In this document: one piece after another, positions 1-6,117 of the stretch
Layout: each line of letters starts with the position of its first letter
Position numbering within the stretch: position 1 is the first letter of the stretch
The notes under the pieces: generated by a model
What the model saw: the letters and a program-made list of their open reading frames with translations, nothing else
Told to the model about the DNA's origin: nothing
Database searches by the model: none
Assembly: GCA_025352485.1 (NCBI GenBank)
Contig: JANXTJ010000265.1
Coordinates: forward strand, 1-12,281
DNA: 12,281 bases
Reading direction: 5' to 3'
Source of the DNA: Salinibacterium sp.
GTDB taxonomy: Bacteria > Actinomycetota > Actinomycetes > Actinomycetales > Microbacteriaceae
Made by a program: the position numbers and the translations under genes

Positions 1-68
1 ACTGAGCGCTACCCCGCCGGGGCGACCTCATGCGACCTGATGCCGTAAGGCCGCCCCAGTGAGTTTGT
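1..68. other. Left-edge stretch, no firm gene; possible tail of a plus-strand ORF
   Basis: No complete gene is visible here. Plus-strand frame 1 is open from the window edge to a TAA at 46-48, giving 15 residues. This could be the C-terminus of a gene convergent with the permease at 116-1582, but 15 codons are too few to tell. A near-perfect tandem 10-nt repeat occurs at 22-31 and 32-41 (GCGACCTCAT then GCGACCTGAT, one mismatch). CCCC (12-15) and GGGG (19-22) could form a very small hairpin. Neither is convincing as a functional element. Confidence 0.2.
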
Positions 69-101
69 GGGCTGCGCGAAGAAGCTTCCACCGCGCAGCC
101 C
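69..101 (-). terminator. GC-rich hairpin downstream of the four-gene operon
   Basis: A perfect 10-bp inverted repeat, GGGCTGCGCG (69-78) with CGCGCAGCCC (92-101), has a 13-nt loop. The loop itself contains the palindrome GAAGCTTC (81-88). On the minus strand it lies 14 nt after the permease stop codon, the right place to end the operon. No U-run follows on either strand, so it would be a U-poor actinobacterial-type terminator, or a 3'-end stabilising hairpin. It could also serve a plus-strand gene ending at position 48. Confidence 0.6.
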
Positions 102-115
102 CAGCTGCTTCCGCC

Positions 116-1582
116 TTAGCGCGTCGTGACGGGCGGGACCGGGTCGCCGGCGAGAGCGTCGGCACCCTCGAGGAGCGCGGGAGCCTTCGCGAGCGCGTCG
201 GGCCGAACGATTCCGAGCACGATCGTGTACGCGATGCCCAAACCGACCAGAGCGACGGTGAGCCACGGCAGGGAGTCGTACGGTGCGCCCTGACCGGGGT
301 GCAGGTCGCCCCAGACCGGAATCGCGAGCACGATTAGGCCGATCACCGGCACGGCAACCCAGAGGAACGGGTTCTTGCGCACACCGGCTCGACGAAGCTT
401 GACGAACTGCACGATGAGGGCGATGTTCGCGACGATATACATGATGACGATCCCGAGAATTCCGTAGGTTCCGAGGAAGCCGGATGCCGTTGCCGGGTCG
501 GTGAACACGGTTGAGACGCAGCCGATGATGATGCTCGGTACGACGAAGGCGACGGCCGCGACCCACGGCGTCTGGAAGCGACGGTGGATCGTGGAGAGAC
601 CGTGCGGCCACAGCCCGCCGCGCGCGCCGGCGAAGATCACCCGGGAGGTTTGGGTGTTTGCGGCCACGAACGAGCTGGTGACGCTGACCAAGAACACCGC
701 GGCGATGATCGGCACGAAGAACGGGAGGAATTGGCCTGCGGCCGTGCCGAACGGGTTTGCATCGGCCGCGAAGGTATCCATGTGATCTACGCCGAACGCC
801 ATCACGATGGCGTAGGAGCCGATGATGTAGATGAGTCCGCTGATGACCACGGCGCCGACCACGGCGATGGGCACGTTTCTGCGGGGATTTTTCGTTTCTT
901 CGGCGAGAGGAGCAGAGGCCTCAAAGCCGCCGAATGCCAGAATTGCGAGGCTGAAGGCGAGGAATATGTTCGTGCCGTCCGCACCAGTGGGCCATTCGAA
1001 TGGCTTCGCCGAGAGCCCTTCGGCGCCGCCCTGAAACAGAATCGCGGCACTGAGGGTGATGAGAACCACGACCTCGATGATGTAGAGCACGACGGTCACC
1101 CTGATGCCGAATTGCAGCCCCAGAATCACCGGAGCAGTCACCAGTGCCCCATAGATGATGGTGGTGATGATCACCAAGCCGGTGTCGGGGGTGGCCTGCC
1201 CGAAGAGGTTTTGCACGATGTAGCTACCGACGAAGATGTAGATCCCACCGAAGGCGATGATGTAGCCCACGATCGCGATGACCCCGGTGGCCGTCGCGGT
1301 ACGAGCGCCGAGTGAGCGGCTGATGTAGGTAATGAACGATCCCGCGCTCGGATACAGCGTCGAAAATTGAGCAAGGCTTAGTCCCGTAGCAACCATTCCA
1401 ATCATTGCGATGAGAAAGACGAGCGGCACCGAGGCGCCGGCGAGCGACGCCATCAGCCCGGTGGTGAAGAACAGGTTAAATGCGGGAGCGATCTGGGCCA
1501 GGCCCGGCATCATCACCCCTAGCAGGCCAAGTTTCTTAGAATCCAGACTCTCGACCGTGGTCGACGAAACATCATTGTTCAT
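116..1582 (-). CDS. APC-superfamily amino acid/amine permease
   Basis: This is a 488-residue integral membrane transporter of the amino acid-polyamine-organocation superfamily, the normal length for a 12-helix member. The first helix carries the broken-helix substrate-site signature (IAPAFN, residues 31-36). YPSAGSFITY (77-86) is the usual helix 2-3 segment. GFEA (219-222) followed by LAEET (226-230) is the conserved helix 6 and loop region. The rest is a series of hydrophobic segments, with a short hydrophilic tail. The ATG overlaps the TGA of the upstream hydrolase gene by 4 nt, and only a weak purine stretch precedes it, so translation probably depends on coupling. As the last gene of the M20-GntR-hydrolase-permease operon, it most likely imports the compound those enzymes hydrolyse, or a product of it. 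The family is certain; the substrate (amino acid, amine or N-acyl derivative) is not readable. Confidence 0.93.
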   Translation of the reverse strand: MNNDVSSTTVESLDSKKLGLLGVMMPGLAQIAPAFNLFFTTGLMASLAGASVPLVFLIAMIGMVATGLSLAQFSTLYPSAGSFITYISRSLGARTATATGVIAIVGYIIAFGGIYIFVGSYIVQNLFGQATPDTGLVIITTIIYGALVTAPVILGLQFGIRVTVVLYIIEVVVLITLSAAILFQGGAEGLSAKPFEWPTGADGTNIFLAFSLAILAFGGFEASAPLAEETKNPRRNVPIAVVGAVVISGLIYIIGSYAIVMAFGVDHMDTFAADANPFGTAAGQFLPFFVPIIAAVFLVSVTSSFVAANTQTSRVIFAGARGGLWPHGLSTIHRRFQTPWVAAVAFVVPSIIIGCVSTVFTDPATASGFLGTYGILGIVIMYIVANIALIVQFVKLRRAGVRKNPFLWVAVPVIGLIVLAIPVWGDLHPGQGAPYDSLPWLTVALVGLGIAYTIVLGIVRPDALAKAPALLEGADALAGDPVPPVTTR

Positions 1583-2388
1583 GAGCGGGTACTTTCAGTT
1601 TCGCGGAGAAATCCGATGAAAGCGGAGTTGAATTCATCGGGATATTCCCACATGCAGCCGTGGCCGCCTGGGGTTGTTTGCCAACGCGAGCCGGGGATGA
1701 GCTCGTGCAGATCGTGAGAGAGCGCGGTGGGGATGAGGATGTCTTGTTCGCCTGCCAATACCAGCGTCGGCATGCGCACAGCGCCCAGCTCGGCGGTCGT
1801 GTCGTGATTCTGAATCACGGCGAGCTGCGCGAGGTAGGCGTGGATGGGCTGGTCCATGTAGCGCATTGCCTCCTCGAATTCAGTCAGCTCGTTTTCGCGA
1901 GTCTGGAAGAAATCGAGCGTGAACGCCCACAACGTCACGTCGCGCATCACAAACGGAATGCCGAGAACCTGAGCGGCATCCGCCCACATCGCAAACATTC
2001 GTGAACAAAAAGGGCCAGGGGCGGCATACGTCGACGCCAGTGTGAGGGAGATCACTGGTTCGGGATACTTCAGCGCGAAACGCTGAGCGATCATCCCTCC
2101 CATCGACACGCCCATCACGTGATACCGAGTGAGGCCGAGCGAGTCGGCAAGTGCTTTTGCGTCGTCGGCTAAGAGCTCTGCGCTATACGGGCCGGCGGGT
2201 TTGGCGGAGGCGCCAATGCCCCTGTTATCGAACCGGAGAACGCGGTACCCGGCAGCCAGCAATGCGGGGACTTGAAAGTCCCAGGTTTCTAGGGTGTCGG
2301 CAAGCCCATTGATGAGCAGGATTGTCTCGGTCGCATCGCCATCGATCCTGTAATTGAGGTCGATGCCGTTCACATTCTGGCTGGGCAT
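1579..2388 (-). CDS. Alpha/beta hydrolase fold protein
   Basis: This is a 269-residue cytoplasmic serine hydrolase with no signal peptide or membrane segment. The catalytic triad is visible: Ser95 in the nucleophile elbow GVSMGG (93-98), Asp216 in AGEQD, and His243 in PGGHG. NGL (27-29) and DNRGIGAS (54-61) are the usual oxyanion-hole and early-strand motifs. The lid, roughly residues 120-195, is rich in aromatic and Met residues (FCSRMFAMW, FTLDFF), which suggests a hydrophobic or aromatic substrate. The overall pattern resembles the 3-oxoadipate enol-lactonase/carboxylesterase group, but that is not enough to name a reaction. The ATG overlaps the regulator's TAA by 1 nt and has a strong AAGGAG 7 nt upstream (complement of 2396-2401). 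It is third in the operon and overlaps the permease by 4 nt. Confidence 0.92.
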   Translation of the reverse strand: MPSQNVNGIDLNYRIDGDATETILLINGLADTLETWDFQVPALLAAGYRVLRFDNRGIGASAKPAGPYSAELLADDAKALADSLGLTRYHVMGVSMGGMIAQRFALKYPEPVISLTLASTYAAPGPFCSRMFAMWADAAQVLGIPFVMRDVTLWAFTLDFFQTRENELTEFEEAMRYMDQPIHAYLAQLAVIQNHDTTAELGAVRMPTLVLAGEQDILIPTALSHDLHELIPGSRWQTTPGGHGCMWEYPDEFNSAFIGFLRETESTRS

Positions 2389-3152
2389 TACCGTGCTCCT
2401 TCTGGCGTGGGTGTTTCGATTCGGGTGTGCAGTTCGCGCAAAGAGTCGGCTGTGAGCGCGAAGTGTTCCGCCGCGATCTGGGCTGCCTCATCCCCGCGTC
2501 GAGCGAGGATGGCCTGCGCCAGGGCGGCATGCTGGTCAATCGCCCGTGCTCGGACGCGGGGAGTGGATGGCTCCGACTGAAAACCGAGGCTCACATCCCG
2601 CCGGATCCGAAGGCTGAGGTCGACGACCTGCGAATTGTGCGTGGCAGCGGCAATGCTCTGATGGAGCTCGAGGTCGGCGAGCGCGGAAGAGGCGCGATCG
2701 ATACCGGCGGCTTCGTAGCTCCGAACCGCCTGCACGATGAGTTTCGCGTCGTCGGCGGTATGCCGCAGGGCCGCCGTGCGCGCGATCTGCTGTTCAACCA
2801 GCGAACGGAAATCAAGCGTGACCTCGAGCTGGTTCCAGCCGGGTTCGAGGGCTCGGCGCACCATCGAGTCTGAGGCGGGACCCCACTGCGTTGCCACGAA
2901 AGTTCCGCCGTGCCTTCCCCGCAAGATCGTCACGTAGCCGAGAACGGCCAGGCGGCTCAATGCCTCCCGAACAGTGGTGGGGCTGACTTCCAGCAGCCGT
3001 GAGAGTTCTTGAATCGATGGCAACTTTTGTCCGATGGCGAACTGGCCCAGAGCAATGGCAGTGACGAACCGGTCGGCGATGCGCGCGGCGGCCGTCTCGG
3101 CGATCAGAGGCCTCAGCGCGACCATGCTTGAGTCCTCGGCGCTGGCCTTCAT
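2388..3152 (-). CDS. GntR-family transcriptional regulator, FCD (FadR-like) subfamily
   Basis: This is a ligand-responsive DNA-binding regulator of 254 residues. The winged helix-turn-helix spans about residues 15-88 (LPSIQELSRLLEVSPTTVRE, then the wing LRGRHGGTFV). An all-helical FCD ligand domain follows from about 108 to 240. The four usual FCD metal ligands can be seen: Asp160 and His164 in DLELH, His208 in QHAAL, and His230 in EHF. The effector is therefore probably a carboxylate bound through a metal ion. The gene lies inside the operon, between the M20 hydrolase and the alpha/beta hydrolase, so it probably controls its own operon. The start used overlaps the M20 stop as ATGA but has no Shine-Dalgarno. 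An in-frame ATG at 3125 (codon 10) has GAGG 8 nt upstream and begins at the family-typical MVALRPL, so the shorter 245-residue form is a real alternative. Confidence 0.93.
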   Translation of the reverse strand: MKASAEDSSMVALRPLIAETAAARIADRFVTAIALGQFAIGQKLPSIQELSRLLEVSPTTVREALSRLAVLGYVTILRGRHGGTFVATQWGPASDSMVRRALEPGWNQLEVTLDFRSLVEQQIARTAALRHTADDAKLIVQAVRSYEAAGIDRASSALADLELHQSIAAATHNSQVVDLSLRIRRDVSLGFQSEPSTPRVRARAIDQHAALAQAILARRGDEAAQIAAEHFALTADSLRELHTRIETPTPEGAR

Positions 3153-4423
3153 CGTGGGGCGCCTGGACTAAACCACTCGAGTAAAAATCGAGCCACCGTG
3201 CGTGCGCACTCGACGATGCTCGCCAGCTCTACGGCCTCGTCGGTGCCGTGGATATTGCGGGCACGCGGCCCATACGCGATGGCTGGCATTCCGAACTGAT
3301 TGAGATAGAACCGAGCGTCGGTGGTGGATCCGATCGTGACGAGCCCGGGCTCGGCGTCGTGCACACTCTGGTGCGCGGCCGCGAAGGCCCTGACCAGATC
3401 TGAATCCGGATCCTGAAAATATCGCTCGGCGCGGTAGCCCGATAAGACCACGGTAGGGGGATGACGCTGGAACCACTCGTCGCCGGCCACCGACTCGAGA
3501 ATCGCCAACCGCGCGTGCTCGAGTGTCTGCTCGGAAGTCCAGTGGCGTGGATGGCCGATTCGCACATCCACGCGTGCCACGGCAGGAACGCTCGAGGGCC
3601 AGTCGCCCGACCGCACCTTGCCAATATTGACGTTGTAGGGATGGGGAATGTCGATGAAGGCGGGATCGGCATCGACCCCCGACGTGTGGTCGAGGTTCAT
3701 GGAGTGTTCCAGACGCCGAAGCCCGTCAATGATCGGGCCGACGGCGAGGATTGGATTGACCGATTCTCCGGCCGCTTCGGCGTGACCTGCCCGACCCTTT
3801 ATCTCCACGCTCACCCACACGAGGGCAATACCGCCGAGAAGTATTTCGAGATCTGTCGGTTCGAGTAACAGCGCAGCATCGGCGACGTAGCCCGCGCGCC
3901 CGGCGGCCAGCGTCCCATTCCCGGTCGCCTCTTCTTCGATGCACGAAACGAACGTGAGCCCCCCGGTGAGCCAGCCAGGAACCGCGCGGTCGAGCGCCCA
4001 GATCGCCAGCAAGCCGGCCGCGAAGCCTGCCTTCATGTCTCCGGCGCCGCGCCCAACGAGCCAGCCATCTTTTCGCACCGGGAGAAATGGATCGGATGTC
4101 CATTGGCTGGTGTCCTCGGCGGGAACAACATCCATATGCCCGTTGATCACGAGAGTGCGGTGCGCGTCGGCGGGCCCTCGCTGTGCCACGACGTTGAATC
4201 TGCCCTCGTATGACAGGGGGGGAACGCCCGATGCCGCGTCATCCGCGATGTCGTCGGTGATCCCGGGACGCGCGATCGAGAATCCCGCCGCATCGAGCTC
4301 GCTCGCGAGAACTTCCTGTGCGCCAGCCTCATTGCCGATGGTGCTGGGTTCTGCAACAAGGCGCTCAAGCACCGTAAATGCGCGCTCGGCTGACGCCGCG
4401 ATCGCTTGGTCGATGCTGTCCAC
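3149..4423 (-). CDS. M20-family metallo-amidohydrolase (ArgE/DapE/YlmB-like deacylase)
   Basis: This is a cytoplasmic di-zinc hydrolase that cleaves an N-acyl or amide bond, 424 residues from the start chosen here. The M20 metal and catalytic set is complete in GTG-based numbering: His96 and Asp98 (GHMDVVP), bridging Asp129 (GAGDMKAG), general base Glu163 and metal ligand Glu164 (CIEEEATGNG), Glu187 (LEPTD), and His392 (NIHGTDE). His213 in the GRAGHAE segment of the dimerisation domain is the residue usually contributed across the dimer. Length and motif spacing match the roughly 425-residue subfamily annotated as acetylornithine deacetylase or formylaminopyrimidine deformylase (YlmB), but the substrate is unproven. 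The GTG at 4423 has GGAG 5 nt upstream (complement of 4429-4432). An in-frame TTG at 4444 would add 7 residues but has no ribosome site. It is the first gene of the four-gene operon and its TGA overlaps the regulator's ATG. Confidence 0.92.
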   Translation of the reverse strand: MDSIDQAIAASAERAFTVLERLVAEPSTIGNEAGAQEVLASELDAAGFSIARPGITDDIADDAASGVPPLSYEGRFNVVAQRGPADAHRTLVINGHMDVVPAEDTSQWTSDPFLPVRKDGWLVGRGAGDMKAGFAAGLLAIWALDRAVPGWLTGGLTFVSCIEEEATGNGTLAAGRAGYVADAALLLEPTDLEILLGGIALVWVSVEIKGRAGHAEAAGESVNPILAVGPIIDGLRRLEHSMNLDHTSGVDADPAFIDIPHPYNVNIGKVRSGDWPSSVPAVARVDVRIGHPRHWTSEQTLEHARLAILESVAGDEWFQRHPPTVVLSGYRAERYFQDPDSDLVRAFAAAHQSVHDAEPGLVTIGSTTDARFYLNQFGMPAIAYGPRARNIHGTDEAVELASIVECARTVARFLLEWFSPGAPR

Positions 4424-4466
4424 GTTTGCTCCGAACTCAAACAACCATTGATTAGCTGTTTGGATG

Positions 4467-4502
4467 AAAGTAGCGGATCTGTGGCCGTCAAATCTAGGTC
4501 AA
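4467..4502 (-). promoter_or_regulatory. Candidate promoter and operator region for the M20 operon
   Basis: On the minus strand a TACTTT hexamer (complement of 4467-4472) fits the actinobacterial TAnnnT -10 pattern. It would give a leader of about 37 nt before the GTG at 4423. No good -35 lies at 16-18 bp. Instead two TTGAC boxes sit further upstream as direct repeats 11 bp apart (complement of 4487-4491 and 4498-4502). These may be operator half-sites for the operon's own FCD regulator or alternative -35 elements. The evidence is positional only. Confidence 0.3.
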
Positions 4503-4516
4503 GCGGAAAATTTACA

Positions 4517-4535
4517 CGGCCGAAATAAACGGCCG
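4517..4535. repeat. Inverted repeat CGGCCG-N7-CGGCCG between divergent genes
   Basis: CGGCCG occurs at 4517-4522 and again at 4530-4535, separated by the A/T-only spacer AAATAAA. The arms can pair as a 6-bp all-GC stem with a 7-nt loop. It lies in the 230-bp gap between the divergent M20 operon and the SRPBCC gene. On the minus strand it is followed by TGTAAATTTT, a T-rich run, so it could stop antisense transcription heading for the M20 promoter. A protein-binding palindrome is equally possible. Confidence 0.4.
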
Positions 4536-4588
4536 AGCCCCGTCCAACCGTGACCGGCTCGCCACCGCGCGCGATCGTTTCGGGCCGG

Positions 4589-4597
4589 TGCTAACCT
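4589..4597 (+). promoter_or_regulatory. Extended -10 promoter for the SRPBCC gene
   Basis: TGCTAACCT at 4589-4597 fits the extended -10 pattern TGnTAnnnT. Transcription would start near 4604, giving a leader of about 50 nt before the GTG at 4654. No clear -35 is seen, which is usual for extended -10 promoters. This placement argues against starting the downstream protein at the in-frame GTG at 4588. Confidence 0.4.
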
Positions 4598-4653
4598 CCT
4601 CACCGTCCGGCGCCGTTCGCTGTCGGAATCCCCCCGCACGACTGGAGTCACTC

Positions 4654-5082
4654 GTGGCGCACGCGCAGCAAACTGTTCTCGTTTCCCGCCCGATTGCTGA
4701 GGTTTTCGCGTTTCTCGCGGACGGCACAAACAATCCAAAATGGCGCACCGGCGTCGTCGACATTCGGCTGGTTTCCGGCAGCGGATTGGGCGCCGAATAC
4801 GAGCAGTCGATGAGGGGGCCGGGCGGTCGAACCATCCGAGGCGACTACCGGCTGATCCGATTTGACCAGCCGCAGCGACTAGATTTCGAGGTCACAACGG
4901 GCCCCGCGCGCCCGGTGGGTTCGTTCCTGCTCCGGTCGTTGTCGGACGACAGCACCGACGTGACGTTCAGCCTCGACCTGAAACCGCGCGGTGCGATGGT
5001 GCTGATGGCAGCGATGATCAACAAGCAGGTGGCGGCCGAGGTTGACAGCATCCGGGCACTGCCGGCAGCGATGGGCGCGTAA
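4654..5082 (+). CDS. SRPBCC-superfamily protein (polyketide cyclase/START-like fold)
   Basis: This is a small cytoplasmic protein of 142 residues, the usual size for a single SRPBCC helix-grip domain. The N-terminus has the typical signature: VLVSRPIAEVFAFLAD (8-23), then NNPKWRTGV (26-34), as in hydrophobic-ligand-binding polyketide cyclase/dehydratase-type members. The C-terminal helix is amphipathic (MVLMAAMINKQVAAEVDSIRAL). No catalytic residue identifies a reaction, so a role as a lipid or small-molecule binding protein is inference. The GTG at 4654 was chosen because GGAG lies 6 nt upstream (4644-4647) and the family motif starts right after it; the frame is open further upstream, to a GTG at 4588. 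It is followed 68 nt later by a lipid-kinase-family gene on the same strand, possibly cotranscribed. Confidence 0.88.
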   Translation: MAHAQQTVLVSRPIAEVFAFLADGTNNPKWRTGVVDIRLVSGSGLGAEYEQSMRGPGGRTIRGDYRLIRFDQPQRLDFEVTTGPARPVGSFLLRSLSDDSTDVTFSLDLKPRGAMVLMAAMINKQVAAEVDSIRALPAAMGA

Positions 5083-5085
5083 GGC

Positions 5086-5116
5086 GAAGCAAAGTAGGGC
5101 GGCTGTCAAGTGCTTC
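5086..5116 (+). terminator. Weak hairpin between the SRPBCC and lipid kinase genes
   Basis: GAAGCA (5086-5091) can pair with TGCTTC (5111-5116) across a 19-nt loop, followed by TTTA. The stem is short and the U-tract has three bases, so this would be at best a partial attenuator between two same-strand genes. It may be chance. Confidence 0.2.
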
Positions 5117-5150
5117 TTTAGTGCCAGAGGTCGAAATAGGTTTAGCCCTT

Positions 5151-6101
5151 GTGAAAACAGCGGCGGTAATCTTCAACCCCATCAAGGTCGACCTTCCTGC
5201 GCTCGAAGCGGCGCTGGACGCCGAGCCGGGAGCGTCGGGGTGGAAGGTGCTGCGGCTGCCGACCGCGGAGGATGATCCAGGTCAGGGGCCGGCGCGCGAG
5301 GCGCTGGCGGCCGGGGCAACGATCGTCATCGCGGCGGGTGGAGACGGCACTGTGCGTGCCGTTGCGGAAGTCGTCCGCGGCTCTGATGCGGCGCTGGCAC
5401 TGCTGCCGTCCGGCACGGGCAACTTGTTGGCTAGGAATCTTTCTCTCACGCTGGACGACACGGCTCACTCACTGGCAACCGCGTTTACCGGCACGACCCG
5501 CGAGATTGATGTCGCCGATATTGAGATCCGCAGGCCGGATCAGTCTGTCGACAAGTACCTATTTCTGGTGATGGCTGGAACGGGGCTCGATGCCAAGATC
5601 ATGGCCAACACGGATGACGAGCTAAAGAAGAAGGTCGGCTGGCTCGCGTATGCGCAGGCGTTGATCGCCGTACTCAAAGACCGCCAAGCACTCCGACTGC
5701 AGTACGCGCTGGATCAGGGGCGCCATCGTTCCGAGCGCGCCCAAGCCATCATTATCGGCAACTGTGGTTCGCTGCCCGCCAACATCCTGCTCATGCCCGA
5801 CGCGGTTCTCGACGATGGGTTACTCGATATCGTCGTGATGAAGCCGGAGTCGATACGGGGATGGCTCGCGCTGATCTTCAAGATCTTCTGGGAAAACGGG
5901 GTCGTCAAGCGAACAAAAATTGGCCGCAGAATGAGCGGACTCAAATCGAACTCGCTCGACATCCGTCAGGGTCGCTCCATCGTGGTAAAGCTCAGCCGGC
6001 CCGAGGTCGTTCAGCTCGACGGTGACCCGTTCGGCGAGATGGTCGGCTGTAGGGTTCTCGTGGCTCCCGCGGCGCTGAGGATCAAAGTCCCCGAGAGCTG
6101 A
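5151..6101 (+). CDS. Diacylglycerol kinase-family (DAGK_cat) lipid kinase
   Basis: This predicted ATP-dependent lipid or sphingoid-base kinase of the DagK/YegS/BmrU family has 316 residues, the family norm. From the GTG at 5151 the protein opens VKTAAVIFNP, with the conserved Asn9-Pro10. The nucleotide loop GGDGT is at 63-67 and PSGTGNLLARNL at 86-97. The C-terminal beta-sandwich domain carries LDDGLLDIVVM and VQLDGDPF, both characteristic. The choice between diacylglycerol, sphingoid and other lipid substrates cannot be made from sequence. The frame extends to a GTG at 5121, but that start has no ribosome site and puts ten extra residues before the first strand. The 5151 start has only a weak AGG 10 nt upstream, so it rests mainly on homology. 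It is convergent with glgX, 16 nt apart, with only a small AGCTG/CAGCT stem (6096-6109) at the end. Confidence 0.9.
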   Translation: MKTAAVIFNPIKVDLPALEAALDAEPGASGWKVLRLPTAEDDPGQGPAREALAAGATIVIAAGGDGTVRAVAEVVRGSDAALALLPSGTGNLLARNLSLTLDDTAHSLATAFTGTTREIDVADIEIRRPDQSVDKYLFLVMAGTGLDAKIMANTDDELKKKVGWLAYAQALIAVLKDRQALRLQYALDQGRHRSERAQAIIIGNCGSLPANILLMPDAVLDDGLLDIVVMKPESIRGWLALIFKIFWENGVVKRTKIGRRMSGLKSNSLDIRQGRSIVVKLSRPEVVQLDGDPFGEMVGCRVLVAPAALRIKVPES

Positions 6102-6117
6102 CCGCAGCTGAGGCAAC

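Noticed and set aside
9..611. 200-codon minus-strand ORF running past the permease stop
   Set aside because: It overlaps the permease in another frame and is Arg-rich, the usual signature of an out-of-frame high-GC reading.
584..1315. 243-codon plus-strand ORF opposite the first permease
   Set aside because: It is rich in Asp/Glu/His/Gly from reading hydrophobic codons backwards and has no domain; the permease frame is convincing.
4588..4653. N-terminal extension of the SRPBCC protein from the GTG at 4588
   Set aside because: It overlaps the likely extended -10 promoter, lacks a ribosome site, and adds 22 residues unlike the family; the GTG at 4654 has GGAG at the right distance.
5121..5150. 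Ten-residue N-terminal extension of the lipid kinase
   Set aside because: The GTG at 5121 has no ribosome site, and the family normally starts just before the first beta strand; kept only as an alternative.
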